Shown one piece after another: positions 15,901-28,800 of a stretch of 64,000 nt of DNA. The stretch is from the NCBI GenBank assembly GCA_039566865.1, contig CM076948.1, forward strand, positions 22,827,001-22,891,000. The letters run 5' to 3'. The translations under genes were made by a program, and so were the position numbers. Source of the DNA: Aurelia coerulea (lineage: Eukaryota > Cnidaria > Scyphozoa > Semaeostomeae > Ulmaridae). Position 1 is the stretch's first letter. Every line of letters begins with the position of its first letter. The notes under the pieces were generated by a model. The model searched no databases and was not told the DNA's origin. It worked only from the letters and a program-made list of their open reading frames with translations.

Positions 15901-18790
15901 AACAAATTCATAAAATTTCAACCATAAATTGTGTTTTTACCTCCTTTTTGTCTCGAAAATTTACTATCATTTGAGCCTCATTAACCTGATGAGGTTTCAA
16001 ATGCTTCAAAATATATAACTCATTTTGAAGAATTGCATCAAGTCAAGTTTCATATTCTATTCATTGACAACAAATTCATAAAGTTTCAACGATAAATTGT
16101 GTTTTGACCTCCTTTTTCTTCTCGATAATTTACTATCATTTGAGCCTCATTAACCTGATGAGGTTTCAAATGTTTCAAATATATAGCTCATTATGAAGAT
16201 TTGCATCAACCCAAGTTTCATATTGCATTCATTGACAATAAATTCATAAAATTTCAATTGTAAACTGTGTTTTTACCTCCTTTTTCTTCTCAAAAATTTA
16301 CTATCATTTGAGCCTCATTAACCTGATGAGGTTTCAAATATTTCAAAATATATAGCTCATTTTGAAGAATTGCATCAAGCCAAGTTTCATATTGCATTCA
16401 TTGACAACAAATTCAGAAAATTTCAACGATAAATTGTGTTTTTACCTCCTTTTTGTCTGGAAATTTACTATCATTTGAGCCTCATTAACCTGATGAGGTT
16501 TCAAATGTTTCAAAATGTATGGCTCATTTTTACGAACTGCATCAAGCCAAGCTTGATATTCCATTCATTGCCCATCAATTCATAAAATTTCAACTAAAAA
16601 CTGTGTTTTGACCTCCTTTTATTCTCGAAAATGTACTATCATTTGAGCCTTATTAACCAGATGAGGTTTCAAATGTTTCAAATATATAGCTCATTATGAA
16701 GATTTGCATCAACCCAAGTTTCATATTGCATTCATTGACCATAAATTCATAAAATTTCAACTGAAAACTGTGTTTTGTCTTCCTCTTTTTCTCGAAAATA
16801 TACTATCATTTAAACCTCATTAACCTGATGAGGTTTCAAATGTTTCAAAATATATGGCTCATTTTGACGAACTGCACCAAGCCAAGTTTCATATTCCATT
16901 CATTGACCATAAATTTAGAAAATTTCAACTATCAATTGTGTTTTGACCTCCTTTTTGTCTCGAAAATTTACTATCATTTGAGCCTCATTTATCTAATGAC
17001 ATTTTAAATGTTTCAAAATATATAGCTCGTTTTTGAAGAATTGCATCAAGCCAAGTTTCATGTTGCATTCATTGACAACAAATTCATAAAATTTCAACGA
17101 TAAATTGTGTTTTGACCTCCTTTTTGTCTGGAAAATTTACTATCATTTGAGCCTCATTAACCTGATGAGGTTTCAAATGTTTCAAAATGTATGGCTCATT
17201 TTGACGAACTGCATCAAGCCATGTTTCATATTCCATTCATTGACCATCATTTCATACAATTTCAACTAAAAACTGTGTTTTTACCTCCTTTTTGTCTCGA
17301 AAATTTACTATCATTTGAGCCTCATTAACCTGATGAGGTTTCAAATGTTTCAAAATGTATGGCTCATTTTGACGAACTGCATCAAGCCATGTTTCATATT
17401 TCATTCATTGATCATAAATTCATAAAATTTCGACTTTAAACTGTTTTGACCTCCTTTTTCTTCTCGAGAATTTACCATCATTTGAGCCTCATTAACCTGA
17501 TGAGGTTTCAAATGTTTCAAAATATATAACTCATTTTGAAGAATTGCATCAAGCCAAGTTTCATATTCCATTCATTGACAACAAATTCATAAAATTTCAA
17601 CGATAAATTGTGTTTTTACCTCCTTTTTGTCTCGAAAATTTAATATCATTTGAGCCTCATTAACCTGATGAGTTTTCAAATGCTTCAAAATGTATTGCTC
17701 ATTTTGACGAACTGCATCAAGCAAAGTTTCATATTTCATTCATTGATCATAAATTCATAAAATTTCAACTAAAAACTGTGTTTTTACCTCCTTTTTGTCT
17801 CGAAAATTTACTATCATTTGAGCCTCATTAACCTGATGAGGTTTCAAATGTTTCAAAATGTATGGCTCATTTTGACGCACTGCATCAAGCCAAGTTTCAT
17901 ATTCCATTCATTGATCATAAATTCATAAAATTTCAACTAAAAACTGTGTTTTTACCTCCTTTTTGTCTCGAAAATTTACTATCATTTGAGCCTCATTAAC
18001 CTGATGAGGTTTCAAATGTTCAAAATGTATGGCTCATTTTGACGAACTGCATCAAGCCAAGTTTCATATTCCATTCATTGATCATAAATTCATAAAATTT
18101 CAACTAAAAACTGTGTTTTTACCTCCTTTTTGTCTCGAAAATTTACAATCATTTGAGCCTCATTGACCTCATGAGGTTTCAAATGTTTCAAAATATATAG
18201 CTCATTTTGAAGAATTGCATCAAGCCAAGTTTCATATTCCATTCATTGACAACAAATTCATAAAATTTCAACTTTAAACTGTGTTTTTACCTCCTTTTCT
18301 TCTCGAACATTTACTATCATTTGAGCCTCTTTAACCTGATGAGGTTTCAAATCTTTCAAAATATATAGCTCATTTTGACGAACTGCATCAAGCCAAGTTT
18401 CCTATTCCATTCATTGACCATCAATTCATACAATTTCAACTAAAAACTGTGTTTTGACCTCCTTTTATTCTCGAAAATGTACTATCATTTAAGCCTCATT
18501 AACCTGATGAGGTTTCAAATGTTTCAAAATGTATGGCTCATTTTGACGAACTGCATCAAGCCAAGTTTCATATTCCATTCATTGACCATCATTTCATAAA
18601 ATTTCGACTTTAAACTGTTTTGACCTCCTTTTTCTTCTCGAGAATTTAACATCATTTGAGCCTCATTAACCTGATGAGGTTTCAAATGTTTCAAAATATA
18701 TAACTCATTTGACGAACTGCATCAAGCCAAGTTTCATATTCCATTCATTGACAACAAATTCATAAAATTTCAACGATAAATTGTGTTTTT
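12940..18790. repeat. 3.5 kb segmental duplication inside the satellite array (21 monomers)
   Basis: The stretch from about 12940 to about 15296 recurs almost base for base at about 16438-18790, an offset of 3498 bp or 21 monomers. Diagnostic shared variants are the GTCTGGAAATTTAC box (12958/16456), AAGCTTGATATTCC (13048/16546), GAGCCTCATTTATCT (13483/16979), a deletion giving AAATGTTCAAAATG (14516/18015), and GAGCCTCTTTAACC (14825/18323). The copies part at about 15297, where the left copy reads CTGTTCCTCTCG and the right copy TTTTTGTCTCG. This shows recent block duplication, unlike the first 12.9 kb. Confidence 0.85.
15480..15860. repeat. Two truncated satellite monomers with the dyad deleted
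   Basis: At about 15505 and 15822 the text runs CATTAACCTGTTTCATTATG and continues into the GCTCATT box. The ATGAGGTTTCAAATG segment, including the right arm of the dyad, is missing from both. The two monomers are about two units apart and share the same novel junction, so they arose from one deletion followed by local duplication. Confidence 0.7.
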
Positions 18791-21700
18791 ACCTCCTTTT
18801 TGTCTCGAAAATTTACTATAATTTGAGCCTCATTAACCTGATGAGGTTTCAAATGTTTCAAAATATATAACTCATTTTGAAGAATTGCATCAAGCCAAGT
18901 TTCATATTCTATTCATTGACAACAAATTCATAAAATTTCAACCATAAATTGTGTTTTTACCTCCTTTTTGTCTCGAAAATTTACTATCATTTGAGCCTCA
19001 TTAACCTGATGAGGTTTCAAATGCTTCAAAATATATAACTCATTTTGAAGAATTGCATCAAGTCAAGTTTCATATTCTATTCATTGACAACAAATTCATA
19101 AAGTTTCAACGATAAATTGTGTTTTGACCTCCTTTTTCTTCTCGATAATTTACTATCATTTGAGCCTCATTAACCTGATGAGGTTTCAAATGCTTCAAAA
19201 TGTATGGCTCATTTTGACGAACTGCATCAAGCCAAGTTTCATATTGCATTCATTGATCATAAATTCATAAAATTTCAACTAAAAACTGTGTTTTTACCTC
19301 CTTTTTTTCTCGAAAATTTACTATCATTTGAGCCTCATTAACCTGATGAGGTTTCAAATGTTTCAAAATGTATGGCTCATTTTGACGAACTGCATCAAGC
19401 CAAGTTTCATATTCCATTCATTGATCTTAAATTCATAAAATTTCAACTACAAACTGTGTTTTTACCTCCTTTTTGTTTCGAAAATTTACTATCATTTGAG
19501 CCTCATTAACCTGATCAGGTTTCAAATGTTTCAAAATGTATGGCTCATTTTGACGAACTGCATCAAGCCAAGTTTCATATTCCATTCATTGATCATAAAT
19601 TCATAAAATTTCAACTAAAAACTGTGTTTTTACCTCCTTTTTGTCTCGAAAATTTACAATCATTTGAGCCTCATTGACCTCATGAGGTTTCAAATGTTTC
19701 AAAATAGAAAGCTCATTTTGAAGAATTGCACCAAGCCAAGTTTCATATTCCATTCATTGACAACAAATCCATAAAAGTTTAACTTTAAACTGTGTTTTAA
19801 CCTCCTTTTCTTCTCGAAAATTTACTATCATTTGAGCCTCTTTAACCTGATGAGGTTTCAAATCTTTCAAAATATATAGCTCATTTTGACGAACTGCATC
19901 AAGCCAAGTTTCCTATTCCATTCATTGACCATCAATTCATACAATTTCAACTAAAAACTGTGTTTTGACCTCCTTTTATTCTCGAAAATGTACTATCATT
20001 TAAGCCTCATTAACCTGATGAGGTTTCAAATGTTTCAAAATGTATGGCTCATTTTGACGAACTGCATCAAGCCAAGTTTCATATTCCATTCATTGACCAT
20101 CATTTCATAAAATTTCGACTTTAAACTGTTTTGACCTCCTTTTTCTTCTCGAGAATTTAACATCATTTGAGCCTCATTAACCTGATGAGGTTTCAAATGT
20201 TTCAAAATATATAACTCATTTGACGAACTGCATCAAGCCAAGTTTCATATTCCATTCATTGACAACAAATTCATAAAATTTCAACGATAAATTGTGTTTT
20301 TACCTCCTTTTTGTCTCGAAAATTTACTATCATTTGAGCCTCATTAACCTGATGAGGTTTCAAATGTTTCAAAATATATAACTCATTTTGAAGAATTGCA
20401 TCAAGCCAAGTTTCATATTCTACTCATTGACAACAAATTCATAAAATTTCAACCATAAATTGTGTTTTTACCTCCTTTTTGTCTCGAAAATTTACTATCA
20501 TTTGAGCCTCATTAACCTGATGAGGTTTCAAATGCTTCAAAATATATAACTCATTTTGAAGAATTGCATCAAGTCAAGTTTCATATTCTATTCATTGACA
20601 ACAAATTCATAAAGTTTCAACGATAAATTGTGTTTTGACCTCCTTTTTCTTCTCGATAATTTACTATCATTTGAGCCTCATTAACCTGATGAGGTTTCAA
20701 ATGCTTCAAAATGTATGGCTCATTTTGACGAACTGCATCAAGCCAAGTTTCATATTGCATTCATTGATCATAAATTCATAAAATTTCAACTAAAAACTGT
20801 GTTTTTACCTCCTTTTTGTCTCGAAAATTTACTATCATTTGAGCCTCATTAACCTGATGAGGTTTCAAGTGTTTCAAAATGTATGGCTCATTTTGACGAA
20901 CTGCATCAAGCCAAGTTTCATATTCCATTCATTGATCTTAAATTCATAAAATTTCAACTACAAACTGTGTTTTTACCTCCTTTTTGTTTCGAAAATTTAC
21001 TATCATTTGAGCCTCATTAACCTGATCAGGTTTCAAATGTTTCAAAATGTATGGCTCATTTTGACGAACTGCATCAAGCCAAGTTTCATATTCCATTCAT
21101 TGATCATAAATTCATAAAATTTCAACTAAAAACTGTGTTTTTACCTCCTTTTTGTCTCGAAAATTTACAATCATTTGAGCCTCATTGACCTCATGAGGTT
21201 TCAAATGTTTCAAAATAGAAAGCACATTTTGAAGAATTGCACCAAGCCAAGTTTCAAATTCCATTCATTGACAACAAATCCATAAAAGTTTAACTTTAAA
21301 CTGTGTTTTGACCTCCTTTTCTTCTCGAAAATTTACTATCATTTGAGCCTCTTTAACCTGATGAGGTTTCAAATCTTTCAAAATATATAGCTCATTTTGA
21401 CGAACTGCATCAAGCCAAGTTTCCTATTCCATTCATTGACCATCAATTCATACAATTTCAACTAAAAACTGTGTTTTGACCTCCTTTTATTCTCGAAAAT
21501 GTACTATCATTTAAGCCTCATTAACCTGATGAGGTTTCAAATGTTTCAAAATGTATGGCTCATTTTGACGAACTGCATCAAGCCAAGTTTCATATTCCAT
21601 TCATTGACCATCATTTCATAAAATTTCGACTTTAAACTGTTTTGACCTCCTTTTTCTTCTCGAGAATTTAACATCATTTGAGCCTCATTAACCTGATGAG

Positions 21701-24364
21701 GTTTCAAATGTTTCAAAATATATAACTCATTTGACGAACTGCATCAAGCCAAGTTTCATATTCCATTCATTGACAACAAATTCATAAAATTTCAACGATA
21801 AATTGTGTTTTTACCTCCTTTTTGTCTCGAAAATTTACTATCATTTGAGCCTCATTAACCTGATGAGGTTTCAAATGTTTCAAAATATATAACTCATTTT
21901 GAAGAATTGCATCAAGCCAAGTTTCATATTCTATTCATTGACAACAAATTCATAAAATTTCAACCATAAATTGTGTTTTTACCTCCTTTTTGTCTCGAAA
22001 ATTTACTATCATTTGAGCCTCATTAACCTGATGAGGTTTCAAATGCTTCAAAATATATAACTCATTTTGAAGAATTGCATCAAGTCAAGTTTCATATTCT
22101 ATTCATTGACAACAAATTCATAAAGTTTCAACGATAAATTGTGTTTTGACCTCCTTTTTCTTCTCGATAATTTACTATCATTTGAGCCTCATTAACCTGA
22201 TGAGGTTTCAAATGCTTCAAAATGTATGGCTCATTTTGACGAACTGCATCAAGCCAAGTTTCATATTGCATTCATTGATCATAAATTCATAAAATTTCAA
22301 CTAAAAACTGTGTTTTTACCTCCTTTTTGTCTCGAAAATTTACTATCATTTGAGCCTCATTAACCTGATGAGGTTTCAAATGTTTCAAAATGTATGGCTC
22401 ATTTTGAAGATTTGCATCAAGCCAAGTTTCATATTGCATTCATTGACAATAAATTCATAACATTTCGACTTTAAACTGTTTTGACCTCCTTTTTCTTCTC
22501 GATAATTTACTATCATTTGAGCCTCATTAACCTGATGAGGTTTCAAATGTTTCAAAATATATAACTCATTTTGAAGAATTGCATCAAGCCAAGTTTCATA
22601 TTCTATTCATTGACAACAAATTCATAAATTTTCAACGATAAATTGTGTTTTTACCTCCTTTTTGTCTCGAAAATTTACTATCATTTGAGCCTCATTAACC
22701 TCATGAGGTTTCAAATGTTTCAAAATATATAGCACATTTTGAAGAATTGCACCAAGCCAAGTTTCAAATTCCATTCATTGACAACAAATCCATAAAAGTT
22801 TAACTTTAAACTGTGTTTTTACCTCCTTTTCTTCTCGAAAATTTACTATCATTTGAGCCTCATTAACCTGATGAGGTTTCAAATCTTTCAAAATATATAG
22901 CTCATTTTGACGAACTGCATCAAGCCAAGTTTCCTATTCCATTCATTGACCATCAATTCATACAATTTCAACTAAAAACTGTGTTTTGACCTCCTTTTAT
23001 TCTCGAAAATGTACTATCATTTAAGCCTCATTAACGTGATGAGGTTTCAAATGTTTCAAAATGTATGGCTCATTTTGACGAACTGCATCAAGCCAAGTTT
23101 CATATTCCATTCATTGACCATCATTTCATAAAATTTCGACTTTAAACTGTTTTGACCTCCTTTTTCTTCTCGAGAATTTAACATCATTTGAGCCTCATTA
23201 ACCTGATGAGGTTTCAAATGTTTCAAAATATATAACTCATTTGACGAACTGCATCAAGCCAAGTTTCATATTCCATTCATTGACAACAAATTCATAAAAT
23301 TTCAACGATAAATTGTGTTTTTACCTCCTTTTTGTCTCGAAAATTTACTATCATTTGAGCCTCATTAACCTGATGAGGTTTCAAATGTTTCAAAATATAT
23401 AACTCATTTTGAAGAATTGCATCAAGCCAAGTTTCATATTCTATTCATTGACAACAAATTCATAAAATTTCAACCATAAATTGTGTTTTTACCTCCTTTT
23501 TGTCTCGAAAATTTACTATCATTTGAGCCTCATTAACCTGATGAGGTTTCAAATGCTTCAAAATATATAACTCATTTTGAAGAATTGCATCAAGTCAAGT
23601 TTCATATTCTATTCATTGACAACAAATTCATAAAGTTTCAACGATAAATTGTGTTTTGACCTCCTTTTTCTTCTCGATAATTTACTATCATTTGAGCCTC
23701 ATTAACCTGATGAGGTTTCAAATGCTTCAAAATGTATGGCTCATTTTGACGAACTGCATCAAGCCAAGTTTCATATTGCATTCATTGATCATAAATTCAT
23801 AAAATTTCAACTAAAAACTGTGTTTTTACCTCCTTTTTGTCTCGAAAATTTACTATCATTTGAGCCTCATTAACCTGATGAGGTTTCAAATGTTTCAAAA
23901 TGTATGGCTCATTTTGAAGATTTGCATCAAGCCAAGTTTCATATTGCATTCATTGACAATAAATTCATAACATTTCGACTTTAAACTGTTTTGACCTCCT
24001 TTTTCTTCTCGATAATTTACTATCATTTGAGCCTCATTAACCTGATGAGGTTTCAAATGTTTCAAAATATATAACTCATTTTGAAGAATTGCATCAAGCC
24101 AAGTTTCATATTCTATTCATTGACAACAAATTCATAAATTTTCAACGATAAATTGTGTTTTTACCTCCTTTTTGTCTCGAAAATTTACTATCATTTGAGC
24201 CTCATTAACCTGATGAGGTTTCAAATGCTTCAAAATATATAACTCATTTTGAAGAATTGCATCAAGCCAAGTTTCATATTCTATTCATTGACAACAAATT
24301 CATAAAATTTCAACGATAAATTGTGTTTTGACCTCCTTTTTCTTCTCGATAATTTACTATCATT
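18323..24364. repeat. Higher-order repeat, ~1.51 kb period (9 monomers), about 4 copies
   Basis: The marker CTTTCAAAATATATAGC that follows GAGCCTCTTTAACC starts periods at 18323, 19834, 21345 and 22855 (the last with CATTAACC), spacings of 1511, 1511 and 1510 bp. A second marker, TATTGCATTCATTGATCATA, recurs at about 19248, 20758, 22266 and 23776. Copies 1 and 2 share a GATCTTAAATTC variant; copies 3 and 4 share a CATAACATTTCGAC variant that appears once more about 670 bp (4 monomers) later at about 24637. Near-identity between periods together with divergence between neighbouring monomers is the signature of a higher-order repeat. Confidence 0.88.
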
Positions 24365-25465
24365 TGAGCCTCATTAACCTGATGAGGTTTCAAATGCTTC
24401 AAAATGTATGGCTCATTTTGACGAACTGCATCAAGCCAAGTTTCATATTGCATTCATTGATCATAAATTCATAAAATTTCAACTAAAAACTGTGTTTTTA
24501 CCTCCTTTTTGTCTCGAAAATTTACTATCATTTGAGCCTCATTAACCTGATGAGGTTTCAAATGTTTCAAAATGTATGGCTCATTTTGAAGATTTGCATC
24601 AAGCCAAGTTTCATATTGCATTCATTGACAATAAATTCATAACATTTCGACTTTAAACTGTTTTGACCTCCTTTTTCTTCTCGATAATTTACTATCATTT
24701 GAGCCTCATTAACCTGATGAGGTTTCAAATGTTTCAAAATATATAACTCATTTTGAAGAATTGCATCAAGCCAAGTTTCATATTCTATTCATTGACAACA
24801 AATTCATAAAATTTCAACGATAAATTGTGTTTTTACCTCCTTTTTGTCTCGAAAATTTACTATCATTTGAGCCTCATTAACCTGATGAGGTTTGAAATGT
24901 TTCAAAATATATAGCTCGTTTTTGAAGAATTGCATCAAGCCAAGTTTCATATTGCATTCATTGACAACAAATTCATAAAATTTCAACGATAAATTGTGTG
25001 TTTACCTCCTTTTTCTTCTCGAACATTTACTATCATTTGAGCCTCTTTAACCTGATGAGGTTTCAAATGCTTCAAAATATATAGCCCCTTTTTTGACGAA
25101 CTGCATCAAGCCAAGTTTAATTTTTCATTCATTGACAATAAATTCATAAAATTTCAACTTTAAACTCTGTGTTTACCTCCTTTTTCTTCTCGAACATTTA
25201 CTATCATTTGATCCTCTTTAACCTGATGAGGTTTCAAATCTTTCAAAATATATAGCTCATTTTGACGAACTGCATCAAGCCAAGTTTAATATTTCATTCA
25301 TTGACAATAAATTCATAAAATTTCAACTTTAAACTGTGTGTTTACCTCCTTTTTCTTCTTGAACATTTACTATCATTTGAGCCTCATTAACCTGATGAGG
25401 TTTCAAATGTTTCAAAATGTATGGCTCATTTGGACGAACTGCATCAAGCCAAGTTTCATATTCCA

Positions 25466-25786
25466 GGGGTTCAGGAGTGTCAATAAAGACTGTAGTTTTG
25501 GTTTCATACCTCCTGTTTAGGTTTTATATCTACTTTAGGTTTTATACCTCCTGTAACGAACATTTTGTAAATATTTTTTCATGAACTACCTGTTTTCGGA
25601 CAAAGGTAGGATCATCGTTCCCAGTGTGACAAGCCCGCACTATGACTTTTAGACCCGACGGTATGTTTATCAAGGAAATTATTGTTGACTATGTACCCAA
25701 TTCAGTCAAAATAATGCATCAAACGTGAAATGAGAATCTTAAGAATTTGTATATTGTTAGATGAAATACTTAAGTGTTTATCGTAG
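25466..25786. other. Array-flanking unique sequence with a 40-bp repeat, also at 26015-26056
   Basis: The satellite stops in mid-monomer after TTCATATTCCA. The next bases (25466-25505, GGGGTTCAGGAGTGTCAATA and onward) recur with a few changes at 26015-26056 (GGGGTGCAGGAGTGTCAGTA and onward), so both ends of the first COG4 exon region carry this short repeat. The rest, up to the splice acceptor at 25786, is AT-rich with no recognisable exon. Confidence 0.6.
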
Positions 25787-25872
25787 GCTGTTTCAATGGA
25801 TTTGACGGATGGGGATTCTCTCATATCCAGTATGGTGGATGATGTTTTCTTTGTCATTCAAAAGTCCTTAAT
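25787..25872 (+). CDS. COG4: COG4 exon A (first exon present)
   Basis: Acceptor TTTATCGTAG, then 28 codons plus 2 nt, then donor GTAAGT. It encodes [19 protein letters not shown] and FFVIQKSL. The phase-0 acceptor requires an upstream exon; none is visible between 25466 and 25786. Confidence 0.9.
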
Positions 25873-28800
25873 GTAAGTGTTAGCTGACGATGTTTTATTC
25901 ATGCTCTTGTTTATTTTTGTGTACTTGGGAGCCAACGTATATGTTCAGTTGTTTACTAAAAATGTGATAAAAAATCGAATTTTTATACCTGGTAAATCAA
26001 GAATGTATCTCCACAGGGGGTGCAGGAGTGTCAGTAAAGACTGTAGTTTTGGTTTCTTTGGTCAGTGGCAAGGCTAATGTCTTGAATAAGACGGAAAAAA
26101 CCAATAAGAAAAAGGAAGAAAACCTTTAAATTACATTATAAAGCCAGAAATCGTTATGTTCTGGATTAAGTTATAATGATGAACAATAATAGCGAATTAA
26201 ACACAGAAACTTCGAACAAATAAATTTCGTACAATAAATTTTCTGACATTTTTTCACGGAATTTCAATTGTTTTCAGGAGGATTTTGGACGACCAAGGAA
26301 AACGGTTTATTAACAGTTCACTTTGCTTGTTTAAAAAACAGAAATGCTTTCCTGTCACTTGCTTTCATTGAAATAATTTCTGACACTAAATATTTCAGAC
26401 TAAAAAGAATTGCGGACATTAAAGTTTTTGGACGTTTTGAAATGTCCAAACATATAAACGTCCGTCAGTTTTTATGTTTGATGTATAATCTTTGATAAAA
26501 GCTTTATGAAGTTTTTTTCATTTATTCACGCAAGCTTCAAGAATGATGTTTTCGAAATACCTAGCAGGCTTTACACTTTTTTTTAAGAATACTATAAATA
26601 TTTTCCAGCCTCAATATTCTTAAGAAATTTTTCGTTTTGAGCCTTGACATGTTCTTAAAGTATTCTTATTTTTTCAAATCTGATATCGTTTAAGGCGAAA
26701 TGCCATATCATCAAATCTGATATGGTTCAAAGAAATGTCACATCATTATGAAGAAAAGGTTGAACGAAAGAAAAATTTAAGCAATTATAACACTTTTTGA
26801 AAGAACGAGATATGTCAGTCATGCGATTCTCTGTTATGAACATTGCAAAACAGGCCACTGCTGGAAAATGAGACACAAATATGCGAGCTGAGGCTGAGCA
26901 ATATTTGAGCCTGATATTCTTATAAACAATATTCTCAAAAAAAAAGAGTGTAAAACAATTTCTTTGATTGATTATTATTGTAGGCGAACCATTTCCACGT
27001 CAAATATGGATGCGATTTGTGCTATGGTCAACAATGCAAGGTAAATCCTATTTTTCATTCTGTTTCTTGCCGAACTTTTGAAACCAGAGCTGTGCATTAT
27101 TAGAACGTCCAATGATAGTGTCAATAACGGTGTGATGCAATAATTACACCATTATACAATCATAACTGGTAATAGACCTTTTTGCTATTCTGAGAAGAAT
27201 CAGAATCGAATGATATTTTTCTACATTTTGTAGAATTTTCGAATGCGCACAATAGTGATAGAAGCTCTATCGCCATTCGATCGAACCTTGCGTATAAAAA
27301 TGTATGAAAACAACAATCGATCCAGGCTCTTTCGTAGAATAGCAGACTAGCTAAAAGTAAAAGGTCTATTCGCTGATTTTGCGCCATACTATCAAGACCA
27401 TCAAGACATCAAGAAAAGATAGGTCAACATAGGGCTCCAATTTTTAAAATGGTCGGTGTAAAATTCTATGACAGTTTTCTTTGGAGTAAATATCTTGGAA
27501 GAAATTAAAGGTTTCTTGCTGTAAATCTGCCTTGGAAATTTAGTGATATCTTGATCAGTTTCAAAATGGCGACATTTATCAAATTTGAAGCTATGACGTC
27601 ATCAAATGTCTAAATCCTAAACTACAGATTTCTGCTTGCCACCATATTGCAGACCGTCATAAACTCATTTTTCCTCTTTGTTTTAGGATTTAAAATGATT
27701 TAAATTTTTTCAGAATTTTCCATTAACTTTTTCAAAAATAATTAAATTTGATTAAATAGATAATTAAATTAATTTAAATTAAATTAAAAAAAATTAAAAA
27801 TTAATTAATTAAAGGTTTGATCTAACGCAACCTTTCACTCCTCTTTTTCATGCTTTGACAACTGCCGGATCCTCCAATACAAGAAAGTTGCTAATCTAGA
27901 CAGGTCAGGACAAAGCATACACAGGGCTGGTCATACCTGGTAAATTTCTTTGATTGGCCTGCTTGTTCTGGAGTTATGAGCAATTTCTGTCGTCAAAATT
28001 CTTAGTCTAGAAGCCTGGATCAAACTTTCTAATGAATGGACTTTACTGGACAAATAAAAGCTGTTTGTCTTGAGTCCAAGGAAGATACTGCCTGCTCCCT
28101 GTGGTTATTTACGACACCAAGTTGTGTTAATACTTTTTCTCTCGGATTGGAAGCTAATGAAATGTACTGGGCCAGAAAGAAGTTCCTTGGAAAATTCATA
28201 GCTCAAAGAGTACTTGATAGATTTTAATGATTCCAATTCTAGTAAAAGCTGAAAGACCAAACTACTTTTGTGATTTTTTCACGTTTTTATGAGGCCTGAA
28301 ACTATTGGTAAGTTTGACTTCACAAAGATTTCTTGGTTGCGAAATACCTGAAACTTGCCTAAAACATTTGACCAAATCATAAGGAATCTTCTCATAGCGA
28401 ACAATACGTAAGGGCATTTCCTCAATCCCATGGCAATAAATGTGCAACGGATATTCTCACCCGTAAAAATGGTTTTTTGTTTAAATTTGATTCATTTAGG
28501 GAGGGTTGCCCTTCAACAAAGTTGTTTTTCAAGGGGCCCTCCTGTTGTTGTTCTGCACGAGAAGTTTCTTTTTGATTTGATCAATTTATCAAGTGTTTTA
28601 GGCCTTCTTGAGCCATTTCGCGACCAAGGTGAAGGTGAAGGTGAAGGTGAAGGTGAAGGTGAAGGTGAAGGTGAAGGTGAAGGTGAAGGTGAAGGTGAAG
28701 GTGAAGTTGCGTTTTTCAGCGCCAAGCGCTGGGATCGCAGAAATAGAGCAGACCTAATCGAGTCCGCGACCCCTTGTCATGACGCTCAAGTGGGGGGTCC

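Larger units (their letters stand above)
1..25465. repeat. Satellite DNA array, ~167 bp monomer, about 152 copies
   Basis: The segment is head-to-tail repeats of one AT-rich unit of about 166-168 bp. Each unit reads, in order: an ACTGTGTTTTGACCTCC box, a T-run, TCTCGAAAATTTACTATCAT, GAGCCTCATTAACCTGATGA, GGTTTCAAATGTTTCAAAAT, a GCTCATTTTGA box, GCATCAAGCCAAGTTTCATA, TTCCATTCATTGAC and AATTCATAAAATTTCAAC. Monomers differ by point changes and 1-3 bp indels, mainly in the T-run and around the ACTGTG and TTTGAAGA/TTTGACGA boxes. Every unit carries a 6-bp dyad, CCTCAT-7nt-ATGAGG. No transposon or gene interrupts the array. The monomer length is near nucleosomal repeat length, as in many centromeric or heterochromatic satellites. 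The array runs off the left edge of the window and stops abruptly at 25465. Confidence 0.98.

Noticed and set aside
1..25465. CTGATGAG followed by GAAA in the satellite, resembling the hammerhead ribozyme core
   Set aside because: The GAAA (in TCTCGAAA) lies 5' of CTGATGAG within a unit, and about 120 nt away in the next unit. I could find no stem II, stem I or cleavage site that pairs convincingly. CTGATGAG is better explained as half of the CCTCAT/ATGAGG dyad.
1..25465. Regular repeats, considered as a CRISPR-like array
   Set aside because: The whole 167-bp unit repeats; there are no unique spacers, and the window is plainly eukaryotic.
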